A DNA stretch of 64,000 nt from Prevotella fusca JCM 17724 (lineage in GTDB: Bacteria; Bacteroidota; Bacteroidia; Bacteroidales; Bacteroidaceae): contig NZ_CP012075.1 of NCBI RefSeq assembly GCF_001262015.1, forward strand, positions 124,001 through 188,000, written 5' to 3'. The translations under genes were made by a program, and so were the position numbers. Below the pieces are notes generated by a model, which was not told the DNA's origin, made no database searches, and worked only from the letters and a program-made list of their open reading frames with translations. This document shows, in pieces, positions 22,066-31,257 of this stretch (positions within the stretch are counted from its first letter, which is position 1; the number at the start of each line of letters is the position of its first letter).

Positions 22066-25000
22066 ATGAGTAAAGCTGATAGTCCGAAAGTATATTTTAC
22101 CCTTAGATTATGTCTGTGTGCCTTCCTGTTGTTGATAGGTGTACAGACTGCTTCTGCGCAGGTGTCGCTGACGACGAATCAGACAGAACTGAAGACGGTC
22201 ATACAACGCATAAAATCGAAGACTAAATATCGCTTTTTTTACAATGACGAACTTGGAAAAGAACTGGTCAATGCTGTTTCCATGCGCAATCTGCCGATTG
22301 ATTTCGTTCTGGACAGGCTCTTTGAGAACACGGGAATAACGTATAAGATAATTGACAATATCATCTATCTGAAGAAGGAAAAGCAGCCTGTAGCAGGTGG
22401 GGAAGCCAATGCTCCGGCTTCTGACCATCCGCAACGTAAGGACGGAACACGCAAAACGCCTGTGCTCTATACTTTCAATGGGCAGATACAGGACGTGGCA
22501 GGCAATCCGCTCATTGGTGCAACGGTCATGGTAAAGGGGGCTTCAAAGGCGCATGCTGTTGCTGACCTTGAAGGTAAGTTTGTGCTGAAAACTGAGAATC
22601 CCAATCCGTTGCTGATAGTCTCCTGTATAGGTTATAATTCTGTCGAGAAGCGTATCGAGAGCCGGCATAACCAGCTGTTTGTGTTGAAGGAAAATCTCTT
22701 CGAGTTAGGAGATGTCTTTGTGACGGCTTTGGGTATAAGCCGTTCACGTAGAGCCTTGAACTATAATGTCAAGCAGATGGATGGGGATGAAGTGAATACT
22801 GTGAAGACAACCAATCTTATCAATGCCTTGGGAGGAAAGCTGGCTGGCGTCTCTGTCAATGAATCGGCAGCCGGAATGGGTGGTGCAGCGCGTGTTGTGA
22901 TGCGTGGTCCGAAGTCGTTGGCGCAGAGCAATCAGCCACTTTATGTCATTGACGGTATCCCTGTCAATAACCGTAGCAATGATGATGTGAAAAGTGGTAT
23001 ATACTCCCAGCAGCCCGGTACGGAGGGTATTTCAGATATTAACCCGGATGATGTGGAGAGTGTTTCCGTGCTCAGTGGTGCCGCTGCCGCAGCCCTTTAT
23101 GGATCTGCTGCCGCACAGGGTGCTGTGATGATAAAGACGAAGTCGGGAAGAGTGGGGAAGATGTCAGTGGAATTATCCTCAAGCACCCAGTTCCTGTCGC
23201 CCTTTGTCTTGCCCGAGTTTCAGAGCAGGTATGGCAACCGCATCAACGAGATGAAGTCGTGGGGAGCAAAGAATACGCATGGCTCTGGCGGCTACACGCC
23301 CGATGAATTCTTCCGTACGGGGGTAAACTTTACCAACAATGCCACGCTGACAACGGGTACTGAGCGCAACCAGGTATATCTTTCTCTGGGTTCTTCAACC
23401 GTGAGCGGCATTATTCCTAACAATGATTTCCAGCGTTATAATCTTACGTTCAAGAATGTTTTTTCAACCTTGCAGGACAAGCTGAGGCTTACTTTTTCTT
23501 TTAAGTTCGTAAGGGAGAATGACAGGAACATGTTGGCACAGGGACAATACTTCAATCCCCTGACATCAGTCTACCTTTTTCCGCGTGGTGAGAGTTTTGA
23601 GGCAATCAAGGAGTTTGAGACTTATGATGTGTCACGAGGGATAAGTCTGCAGAACTGGAAGTATGGTGACGACCTGAAGATGCAGAACCCTTATTGGGTG
23701 GCTAACCGTATGGTCAAGACGACAAAGCGCAACAGATACCTTACAGACCTCGGTGTGAAGTATAATCTTACAAACTGGTTGGCACTTGAAGGACGTCTCC
23801 GGTGGGATGAGGCTGTGAATAAGCTGGAGGACAAACGCTATGCTTCCACGCTCGACATCTTTACCCATTCACCTTACGGATATTATGGTTATTGCAAGGT
23901 GAACGACCGTTCTCTCTATGCTGACTTCATGGCTGACATTTCCAGACGTTGGGAGAACTTCTCACTTGAAGCGAATGTTGGGGCGGCATTCTCAAAAACA
24001 TCGTATGATGTGGCTGGTTTTCAAGGTGGTTTGAAGGCACCATCAAATATCTTTACACCGAATGCAATCGACTACAGTAAGGTGTCGGGAGATAACCGTC
24101 CAATCTTCGATATTACACGTCATGCCATCAATTCGCTTTTTGGAAGTGTGGAAATGGGCTGGCGTGAACGCATTTATCTGACGGTGACAGGCCGAAATGA
24201 CTGGGATTCAGCTCTCAGCAACACTGCCCAGCAGTCCTTCTTCTATCCTTCTGTAGGCTTGTCGACCATTCTCTCAAGGCAGTTCAAGCTGCCGGAATTC
24301 ATCGACTTTCTGAAGTTCCGAATGTCATGGGCATCTGTAGGGTCAGCCATACCAGCTAACATCTCTTCCACTTCACGCTACGAGTATATCCCCTCTACGG
24401 GAACTTACCACACAGTGACCTATAAGTTTCCAAAGAACTTCTATCCTGAACGGACAAACTCGTGGGAAGCGGGTATGACGGCTAATCTGTTCAAGGAAGC
24501 AGTGTCAGTGAAATTCACGCTCTACCAATCGGATACGAAGAACCAGACTTTTCTTCGCCAGATAACCTTGGGTGGTGCTTATAACCGGGAGTATATCCAG
24601 GCGGGAAACGTGCGGAACAGGGGCTTGGAACTGGGTGTCGGCTACAATAAGAAATGGAACAGTCTGCGCTGGGCGGTGGATATGAATTACAGTATGAACC
24701 GTAACCGTATTGTCAGATTGCTTGATAATCCTGATGAAACCTTGCGACAAGGCGGATTGAATGGTTGCGAAGTGATACTGACACAAGGCGGCACGATGGG
24801 CGACCTATATACATTTACTGATTATAAGCGGGATGCACAGGGAAACATCCAGCTTAATTCAGACGGGCAGGTGATGCAGATGGAATTGCCTTCACCTAAG
24901 CTGGTCGGCTCGGTGTTGCCTAAGGCACACCTTGGATTGAGCAGTAAGCTGTCGTGGAAGGGAATGGAGTTCGGCATGCTGATTACAGCCCGTTTGGGTG

Positions 25001-25404
25001 GAGTCTGTGTGTCGCAGACACAGGCTTTCATGGATTCGTACGGCGTATCTAAGAAAACAGCGGAGCTGCGGGATAGAGGTGGAGTTAAGATAGGTGAGCA
25101 GTTGCTCTCGACGGAGAAGTTTTATTCGGTCGTGGGAGGTGAGACTCCAATCTGGGATGAGTATGTTTATAAAGCATCAAATGCCAGAATAAGGGAGCTT
25201 TACCTTGGTTACACGTTCGATAAGTTGATTCGTGGGGCAAAGGTGTCGTTGGCTCTGACAGCGAGAAACCTGCTGATGTTGTACTGTAAGGCACCTTTCG
25301 ACCCTGAAGCAACACCTTCCACGGATATTTACTATCAAGGCTTTGATTATTTCATGCAGCCCAGCCAACGCTCGTTGGGCTTTAGTATCAACGTAAAACT
25401 TTAA
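22066..25404 (+). CDS. SusC/RagA-family TonB-linked outer-membrane glycan transporter with STN domain
   Basis: A 1112-aa TonB-dependent porin that imports oligosaccharides through the outer membrane with a SusD lid. I start it at the ATG (22066) giving MSKADSPKVYF; a TTG 12 bp upstream is less likely. Signal peptide ends near TASAQ. Then: STN domain (about 40-105), the anti-sigma contact typical of regulated loci; carboxypeptidase-D-like domain (YTFNGQIQDVAGNPLIGATV, about 130-205); plug with GKLAGVSVNESAAGMGGAARV and PLYVIDGIPVNNRS; and a 22-strand barrel ending in QRSLGFSINVKL. The STN domain fits control by the neighbouring FecR/sigma pair. Confidence 0.95.
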   Translation: MSKADSPKVYFTLRLCLCAFLLLIGVQTASAQVSLTTNQTELKTVIQRIKSKTKYRFFYNDELGKELVNAVSMRNLPIDFVLDRLFENTGITYKIIDNIIYLKKEKQPVAGGEANAPASDHPQRKDGTRKTPVLYTFNGQIQDVAGNPLIGATVMVKGASKAHAVADLEGKFVLKTENPNPLLIVSCIGYNSVEKRIESRHNQLFVLKENLFELGDVFVTALGISRSRRALNYNVKQMDGDEVNTVKTTNLINALGGKLAGVSVNESAAGMGGAARVVMRGPKSLAQSNQPLYVIDGIPVNNRSNDDVKSGIYSQQPGTEGISDINPDDVESVSVLSGAAAAALYGSAAAQGAVMIKTKSGRVGKMSVELSSSTQFLSPFVLPEFQSRYGNRINEMKSWGAKNTHGSGGYTPDEFFRTGVNFTNNATLTTGTERNQVYLSLGSSTVSGIIPNNDFQRYNLTFKNVFSTLQDKLRLTFSFKFVRENDRNMLAQGQYFNPLTSVYLFPRGESFEAIKEFETYDVSRGISLQNWKYGDDLKMQNPYWVANRMVKTTKRNRYLTDLGVKYNLTNWLALEGRLRWDEAVNKLEDKRYASTLDIFTHSPYGYYGYCKVNDRSLYADFMADISRRWENFSLEANVGAAFSKTSYDVAGFQGGLKAPSNIFTPNAIDYSKVSGDNRPIFDITRHAINSLFGSVEMGWRERIYLTVTGRNDWDSALSNTAQQSFFYPSVGLSTILSRQFKLPEFIDFLKFRMSWASVGSAIPANISSTSRYEYIPSTGTYHTVTYKFPKNFYPERTNSWEAGMTANLFKEAVSVKFTLYQSDTKNQTFLRQITLGGAYNREYIQAGNVRNRGLELGVGYNKKWNSLRWAVDMNYSMNRNRIVRLLDNPDETLRQGGLNGCEVILTQGGTMGDLYTFTDYKRDAQGNIQLNSDGQVMQMELPSPKLVGSVLPKAHLGLSSKLSWKGMEFGMLITARLGGVCVSQTQAFMDSYGVSKKTAELRDRGGVKIGEQLLSTEKFYSVVGGETPIWDEYVYKASNARIRELYLGYTFDKLIRGAKVSLALTARNLLMLYCKAPFDPEATPSTDIYYQGFDYFMQPSQRSLGFSINVKL

Positions 25405-25408
25405 GGTT

Positions 25409-26941
25409 ATGATGTTTAGTAGAAAGATACAGTTCTTCTTGTTCTGTCTGCTGGCAGTCCTGTCTTCCTGTACGGGCAACTTCGTTGATATAAACCGTCC
25501 GGGTAGCAAGTTGTCGCCCGAGGAGCTGCAACGCGATAACTATGCGGTAGGCTCTTTCCTTATTCAGATGCAGGGAGTGGCTTTCCCAGAGCAGGAGAAT
25601 GCTTACCAGACGATGATAGACTTCGTTGGCAACTATCTTGGACGTTACACAACCTACACAAAAGAGCTGCCGAAGAACCACACGCTTTTCAATGCAAGCA
25701 ACGCTTGGTGTGCCTGGCCTGCCTCTTATGCACCCTCCGTCGTCTCTGCTTTCAATGAGGTGGTGACGCTGAACGGCAAGGAAAATATTTCTTATGCATG
25801 GGCATTGATACTGCGAGCACAGGCATTCCTGCGTTTTACGGACATATACGGACCGTTCCCGCTCAGTATGGATAAAGACAATGCCGAGGTTTATTCTTCG
25901 CAACGGGACATTTATCTGCAACTGATAAACGACCTTGACAAGGCGACAGCCTATATTGCATCTGATGTAAACCTTGCCAATGAAAAGACCGTTTTTGCCC
26001 CATACGACCTTGTTTACAAGGGCGATTTCAATAAATGGCGTAAGTTTGCCAATTCGCTCAAGCTGCGCATTGCCGTGCGTATCAGCAATGTGGAACCAGC
26101 AATGGCACGTTCGTTGGCAGAACAGGCTGTTAGGGATGGTGTGATAGAAGACAATGAAGAAAACTGTACCATCAGTTATAACAAGTCGGGCTTGTGGACT
26201 ACTGCTGTTTCATGGGGCGACAGTCGCATCTGTGCCGACCTTGAAAGCTACATGACAGGATATAGGGATTCACGACTGTCAAAGTACTTCTTGCAGCCGA
26301 ATGTGGCTGGTAGCCGTAAGTTCATTGGCTGTCGGGCAGGAGCGTTGATTGAGAGCAATGTACTTGCCAAGCGTCTTTATTCTACGGTCAACCTGTCAGA
26401 GACAACTCCGGGAGTATGGCTTACGGCTTCAGAGATGGCTTTCTGCAAGGCAGAAGGTGTCCTGCGTGGTTGGAATATGGGTAGCGGAGCTGTCAGGGAC
26501 TTCTATGAGCAGGGGATAAAACTATCCTTCAAGCAGTGGGGAGCGGATGGTGTTGCTGCCTATTTGCTTGATGATACATCAGTGGAAGCTGATTATACAG
26601 ACGCATCAGGGGGCTTTGGAGGGAATGTTACGAAGGTTTCAACGATTACCATAAAATGGAATGACAATGCACCGATGGCGGAGAAAATGGAGCGGTTGAT
26701 TACGCAGAAGTGGATAGCTCTTTTCCCGAACGGACAGGAGGCATGGAACGAAATCCGCCGTACAGGTTACCCTCGCATCTTCCCTGTACCACAGGCTACC
26801 AATGGATATACGCTATTGACGCCCAACAGGATTCCCTTTGACAAAAATCAGCAAATCAATAACCGTAGTAATTATGACAAGGCTGTAGAGTACTTAGGCG
26901 GTGCGGATGATTACGCAACGCCAATGTGGTGGCAGAAATAG
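25409..26941 (+). CDS. SusD/RagB-family surface glycan-binding lipoprotein
   Basis: A 510-aa SusD-like lipoprotein that caps the SusC porin and binds glycans. The signal MMFSRKIQFFLFCLLAVLSSC ends at the lipidation Cys (residue 21); ATGs at 25409 or 25412 are equivalent. Helical TPR-like regions include ISYAWALILRAQAFLRFTDIYGPFPLS, and the C-terminal part has ERLITQKWIALFPNGQEAWNEIRRTGYPRIF, a hallmark of the family. It begins 4 bp after susC and is certainly co-transcribed. Together with the sigma, FecR and lacZ genes this is a complete small utilisation locus whose glycan probably carries beta-galactose (inferred). Confidence 0.95.
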   Translation: MMFSRKIQFFLFCLLAVLSSCTGNFVDINRPGSKLSPEELQRDNYAVGSFLIQMQGVAFPEQENAYQTMIDFVGNYLGRYTTYTKELPKNHTLFNASNAWCAWPASYAPSVVSAFNEVVTLNGKENISYAWALILRAQAFLRFTDIYGPFPLSMDKDNAEVYSSQRDIYLQLINDLDKATAYIASDVNLANEKTVFAPYDLVYKGDFNKWRKFANSLKLRIAVRISNVEPAMARSLAEQAVRDGVIEDNEENCTISYNKSGLWTTAVSWGDSRICADLESYMTGYRDSRLSKYFLQPNVAGSRKFIGCRAGALIESNVLAKRLYSTVNLSETTPGVWLTASEMAFCKAEGVLRGWNMGSGAVRDFYEQGIKLSFKQWGADGVAAYLLDDTSVEADYTDASGGFGGNVTKVSTITIKWNDNAPMAEKMERLITQKWIALFPNGQEAWNEIRRTGYPRIFPVPQATNGYTLLTPNRIPFDKNQQINNRSNYDKAVEYLGGADDYATPMWWQK

Positions 26942-27059
26942 GATTTTTTCTGTGCTTATATAGTAGCGTTTTTGAGAAAGTTTCTTTACAAAAGCATATG
27001 CTTCTATATGCTGTTTTTGCACTCAAAAAGGCTGTTTTTATCACTCTTGTAATCGTCAT
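26942..27059. other. Spacer after susD
   Basis: Nothing recognised; no strong terminator hairpin was seen before repeat copy D. Confidence 0.3.
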
Positions 27060-27230
27060 GTAATCAGGTAGTTATAAGAGTACGCAAGAAAAGGTGCTTA
27101 ATTGGACTTCAAAAGGGCGTTAGTAAGACCCCAAAAGGGCATCTTTTGGAAGCTAATTGGGCGTCTTTTCGAATCCAATTAAGCATCTCTTTGCTTTTGA
27201 ATAGTGAATTTTTATTTACAGTTACTTCGG
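27060..27230 (+). repeat. Dispersed intergenic repeat, copy D (best preserved)
   Basis: Head TAATCAGGTAGTTATAAGAG, then CAAGAAAAGGTGCTTAATTG, then four near-22-bp units (with CAAAAGGGCGTTAGTAAGAC, CCAAAAGGGCATCTTTTGG, TAATTGGGCGTCTTTTCG, CCAATTAAGCATCTCTTTG), and tail GTGAATTTTTATTTACA. It is the best template for reconstructing the copy split by the mobile element. Confidence 0.85.
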
Positions 27231-27362
27231 TTTCTACTTCCCTTTTGATAGGTATATGATTCTTTGGTCGTTTTGTCGTTGGGTGTAGGTTATAGATTTA
27301 AAATATAATATTACAGTTCGATATAAGTTTATATGTGGAAAAAGTTTACTTGATAGTCATAA

Positions 27363-28175
27363 TATCAAAGGAAACGGCTAAAGGAACTGCTACAATATAT
27401 TAGAATCGACTATAGGAAATTGAGGTATACCAAGGATTATAGGGCACGTGACTATATGCCTTTCCAACTGGGTAAAAATAACTTCTTAAAATATCGATAC
27501 TATCCAGATTACCTTGTTAATAGCAAAGATGATAATGATAGGGATTATATCACAAACTGTACCAAGGTTTTAAGTGGTATGAGTATTAGCTGTAATTCCA
27601 TTAATCTCCTCGTTGATGGGGGTAATATGGTCGTATGTGGTCCATATATTGTAATGACGGATAAAGTATATGTAGAAAATCATTGTAAGAAAGACGACGC
27701 TGAATTCAAAGCGAGACTTGAGTCTGAGTTAGGACATCCAGTCATTATTATACCTTGGACTATGCGCGGTGATTTTGATGCTAAAGATACAGATAAGTAT
27801 GGACATTCTGACGGTTTCATAAAATGGTGTGGCGATAATCGTATACTGATGTGTAACCACGGTGATGAATATCCAGAAGAAGCTACTGCTATAAAAAATG
27901 AACTTGAGATGTATGGGTTTGAAGTGGCTGAGATGAGATTTAATGATAAGGTGACTTCGCCTATGGCAGGTCTCAATTGGGCTTATATCAATTTCCTTCA
28001 AGTCGGCAAGCATATTATTATGCCAATATTTAATATTGAAGAGGACTTCATTGCTTATAACTATATAGCGGATGCATTCCCTGATTGTACTATTCATCAG
28101 ATAGAAATGGCAGAGATTGTTGAAGAGGGAGGAGCACTTCATTGTATAAGTTGGAATATATTTCAGAATAATTGA
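27363..28175 (+). pseudogene. Agmatine-deiminase-like protein, N terminus broken
   Basis: A guanidine-group-modifying enzyme of the agmatine/peptidyl-arginine deiminase superfamily. Visible: TKDYRARDYMP, LLVDGGNMVV, KYGHSDGF (catalytic His and Asp) and EGGALHCISWN with the nucleophilic Cys. The frame has no ATG near its 5' end. Homology already runs through LKELLQYIRIDYRKLRYTKD, upstream of the only candidate start (TTG at 27420), to an in-frame TAA at 27360-27362. A different frame just upstream reads VYLIVIISK, resembling the missing strand, so a frameshift near 27365 is likely. Substrate is unclear. A functional protein starting at TTG would lack the first strand of the fold. Confidence 0.65.
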
Positions 28176-28267
28176 GAGGCAACTATATTAGTTAAACAAT
28201 GTTTACAGACAATTAAGCATTATTCATAATGAATTGAAAGAAGAATTTTATTGGATGTCAAAAAATA

Positions 28268-28301
28268 ATCCCACGAGTGTAGTTATCTACACTCGTGGGA
28301 T
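28268..28301. terminator. Bidirectional terminator
   Basis: A perfect 15-bp stem (ATCCCACGAGTGTAG/CTACACTCGTGGGAT) with loop TTAT, between convergent genes, with A-rich sequence on one side and TTAATTTA on the other. Confidence 0.9.
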
Positions 28302-28357
28302 TAATTTAGAGGATAAAAAACTTCTTCTTAAGCATGAGAGCCTACCAACAAATATCG

Positions 28358-29764
28358 TTATTTGTTGAGTAGTGATTCAATCTTATATATGCTTTCTTTC
28401 AATTCAGCCTCGTTTGGCGTTGGGTTCTTGAACAGAGAAAGAGCTTCTTCTAATTGCTGTAAGGCTTTCAGATTCTTCTTTTGCTTGTACTCCTTGCGCA
28501 ATGTCTCAATCTTTGCAACGTTTTGTACACCTCTTATTATATGTTCAAAACGGCGGCTTGAGTGGTTCCCCGGATACACAATGTAGGTGTCGCCCGGTGT
28601 GAACAACTTGAAGCGGCTGTCATACATCGGGTTGTCGGTCCAGTTCATCCATGCCCAACGTAGGAAGCCGTTGAAGCGATTGGCAATACAATAGAGTGGG
28701 AGGTAGGTTGCTTCTATCGGCTCGTTGTTACTGCCGACATTCGGCATTGCATCTGGGCAGGCGGTATAGGAAGTGCTAATCCAACCTTTTGAGTTTCTCA
28801 AAGCAAGGTCTTCTGGTGTGAATTGCTGCTTCCAAGCAATGCAATAGTCGTAGATTTTATCGACAAGTTCTTTATGGTAGTTACCTGCTAACGACATTTT
28901 AATACCGGGCGCAGCCTCCTGTGCAATGCGGTAGGCATCTTGCATAGCATCGAGGGCGCGTTCGTCCATCGCTATGACAGTTCTGTCAAACCAACCTTTC
29001 TCCTTCTGGTGGGCAGCAAAAGAACGTAAGAATGGAATCCATAAGTCGTTGTACTCTTTGCTGTTAGTTGTCGTTTTAAGTTCCTTATGACTTTTCGATG
29101 CCTCATCATAATAGGTGAAAGTCATGTCCCAAGGCACCATTGAAAAACAATTGATGTCTCCATTGATTCCGCAGGATTCGAGGAAAGAAATCCAACGGTC
29201 GAAGGCTGTATAGTCATACGACCATGTTCCGTCTGTCTTTCGTGTCGTTTCAATCATCGCATCGAACTTGTCATTGCTCTGTACGCCCCATGGCTCGTAG
29301 AAAAGGATGGCTGAAGCGTTGCACTGTCCAGCACGTGCCAGCAACTGCATGTAGGGGCGGAGAATGTCAAGATGGGCTTGACTCCAAGGAGCTACACCGT
29401 AGTATCTACTAACTGCGTAGGGTTGTTGCCAGAAATTCAGGTGGAAGTTATTAGAGAGTGTAATCTTTCGATTGAGCACTTTTACGGTGAAAGGGATGGT
29501 ACTGACCGTTTTCCCGTCTTGTTGTAGCTGTAGGTTTAGTTTGTAGGTGCCAGCTTTGATGTCCTGCGGAATCTCAATTGTGCACCATGCTGCCTTGCCA
29601 TACATTGGGTCGTCAGCTCTTATGCTATCATCACCGATGATGTCGGGCATGAGCCATGTCTGTAAGGAGTCGGGGTGATCACCACAGTTTTGGAAGTCAT
29701 CAGTGATTACGGCATTAAGAAAATGAGCTGTAGCAGTCGACAGGAGTCGATTGCTACAGCTCAT
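28358..29764 (-). CDS. GH123 glycosidase domain (beta-N-acetylgalactosaminidase type), probably made as a frameshift fusion
   Basis: This part (468 aa from the first ATG) carries the GH123 (DUF4091) barrel, including VIAMDERALDAM, where the Asp-Glu pair corresponds to the substrate-assisted catalytic pair of the family. GH123 enzymes release terminal N-acetylgalactosamine. The ATG at 29764 cannot be the natural start: homology continues upstream in the same frame through EITAWKGERIGLEFPLPE, the start of the N-terminal beta-sandwich. That frame is open to 29884 but has no ATG, GTG or TTG and no signal peptide. It joins the end of the sialidase gene at an A9 run. See the slippery-site entry. 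Confidence 0.8.
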   Translation of the reverse strand: MSCSNRLLSTATAHFLNAVITDDFQNCGDHPDSLQTWLMPDIIGDDSIRADDPMYGKAAWCTIEIPQDIKAGTYKLNLQLQQDGKTVSTIPFTVKVLNRKITLSNNFHLNFWQQPYAVSRYYGVAPWSQAHLDILRPYMQLLARAGQCNASAILFYEPWGVQSNDKFDAMIETTRKTDGTWSYDYTAFDRWISFLESCGINGDINCFSMVPWDMTFTYYDEASKSHKELKTTTNSKEYNDLWIPFLRSFAAHQKEKGWFDRTVIAMDERALDAMQDAYRIAQEAAPGIKMSLAGNYHKELVDKIYDYCIAWKQQFTPEDLALRNSKGWISTSYTACPDAMPNVGSNNEPIEATYLPLYCIANRFNGFLRWAWMNWTDNPMYDSRFKLFTPGDTYIVYPGNHSSRRFEHIIRGVQNVAKIETLRKEYKQKKNLKALQQLEEALSLFKNPTPNEAELKESIYKIESLLNK

Positions 29765-29838
29765 AGTTAATTTTAAGTTGCCCTTTACCGTTTCTGGTAA
29801 TGGGAACTCAAGTCCGATACGTTCGCCTTTCCAGGCTG

Positions 29839-31233
29839 TTATTTCTTTCTTCTCACTTGCTTTTTTTTTACGGCAAGTAGTGCTTTTGTCTGATGTGCCT
29901 TTGCTGCATCTACCACGTACTTAGTGCGGTCAACGTAAGGAAGAATATCATATTCACCCTTAGTAATAGCCTTCAATGACAGACTCTTGAACTCAATATC
30001 ATAACCGTCGTTCTGTCCACGGACTTCGTAGAGGAAACCGATGCGCTGATTCTTCATAAGAACCATTGTAGAGTAGCAAGAAGACTCGTCGGTTACACGC
30101 AGACCTTTCTTCCAGTTGCTGCCCAATGCGTCGGCGGTAGAGTAGTCAGCGTAAGATGCCAACTCCTTATAGAAGAAACCTACACTGTCACGACGTGCGC
30201 TAAGTGGTACTGACTGAAGAGCTACGAAAAGATTCTTGCCGTCAGCAACTCTCTTTGCAGGAACGATGAGAATACCACCGTTGCAGGCATTTACCTGCTT
30301 GCCAGTCATGTTCTGTGGCATTACTTCCTCGCCCCAGCTACCTGTAGCCTTCGCAGCATCTTTGTAAGTATAGATATTGAAGCGTCTGCCTCCGTAAACA
30401 TCACGGCAGCTAAGTAATACGCTACCATCAGGCATTTCTTCAACCTTTGACTCGTCCTGTGCAATAGAAGGAGCCTTTGATGGAGTACCTAAGACATTCC
30501 ATGTGCGACCGAAGTCATCAGAATAGATAACGAATGTACCGCAGCGGTCAACGCCCTTCTGACGAATAGGGTGTGCGATGTAAAGACGATAGAACTTTCC
30601 TTTGCGCACGTAACGGCTCTGCATAATCTTACCTGATGTCAGGAAGATACCATCTGGGTTGCCACCGTTAGGCAGCTTACCATCGTAGAGACCGTGAATC
30701 ATTTCGGTAAGGTCGGTTCCATTGTCCCATGTCTTGCCACCATCAGTACTATGGAAGAAGTAAGCATGCTGTGGGTTCTGACGGGTTGCAGTCTGATAAG
30801 CACTCTTTCCTGCTACACAATGGAGCAACACATTGTCTGACGTACGGTCAGCAATGATACTTGGATCGCCGAAGGCGGTACGGATTGGGTCAGCTGCATG
30901 TTCGTTACCACGTGCCACGCAAACCGTATCAGACCATGTTTTACCGAAGTCCTTACTTGTCTTCATGACAACGTTAATCTGCCACAAACCATTTCTGTTA
31001 TTCCATCCCACATCAGTGTGACTAAGACGGAAATCGCAAGTAGCTAACAGTGTTCCCTTACGTGTCTCAGTAATTGCAGGGATACGATAAGGAACTGGGC
31101 TGTTAGCTCTATCAAAAACGATGGTGGTAAAACCATCATCGTTCTTGATATTGTTGTTCTTGTCTGTTCCTACTGCACCTACTTGTAAGAGTGAGGCGCA
31201 GAGGGATACAGTTAATAAAATCTTTTTGTACAT
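29839..31233 (-). CDS. Exo-alpha-sialidase (GH33)
   Basis: A 464-aa sialidase that removes terminal sialic acid from host glycoproteins. Signal peptide MYKKILLTVSLCASLLQVGA predicts export. The arginine of PVPYRIPAI (about residue 52) is the first of the carboxylate-binding triad; the Asp of ATCDFR follows. Asp-box repeats appear as SKDFGKTWSD, STDGGKTWDN and SDDFGRTW. After the six-bladed propeller there is an unusual basic tail (KALLAVKKKQVRRKK) running into an A9 tract that could shift ribosomes into the GH123 frame. It is 24 bp after the NagB/LmbE gene in the same operon. Confidence 0.92.
   Translation of the reverse strand: MYKKILLTVSLCASLLQVGAVGTDKNNNIKNDDGFTTIVFDRANSPVPYRIPAITETRKGTLLATCDFRLSHTDVGWNNRNGLWQINVVMKTSKDFGKTWSDTVCVARGNEHAADPIRTAFGDPSIIADRTSDNVLLHCVAGKSAYQTATRQNPQHAYFFHSTDGGKTWDNGTDLTEMIHGLYDGKLPNGGNPDGIFLTSGKIMQSRYVRKGKFYRLYIAHPIRQKGVDRCGTFVIYSDDFGRTWNVLGTPSKAPSIAQDESKVEEMPDGSVLLSCRDVYGGRRFNIYTYKDAAKATGSWGEEVMPQNMTGKQVNACNGGILIVPAKRVADGKNLFVALQSVPLSARRDSVGFFYKELASYADYSTADALGSNWKKGLRVTDESSCYSTMVLMKNQRIGFLYEVRGQNDGYDIEFKSLSLKAITKGEYDILPYVDRTKYVVDAAKAHQTKALLAVKKKQVRRKK
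29854..29870 (-). promoter_or_regulatory. A AAA AAG slippery site joining sialidase to GH123
   Basis: The minus strand reads GTA AAA AAA AAG CAA in the sialidase frame, with nine A residues at 29869-29861. A one-base backward slip at A AAA AAG gives KKK-ASEKKEITAWKGER, the GH123 N terminus. The product would be 958 aa. Without slipping, the sialidase ends 6 codons later at 29839. This can be programmed frameshifting, transcript slippage, or a recent indel. Confidence 0.6.
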
Positions 31234-31257
31234 TTATTCTTATTTGTCGGAAAAATA

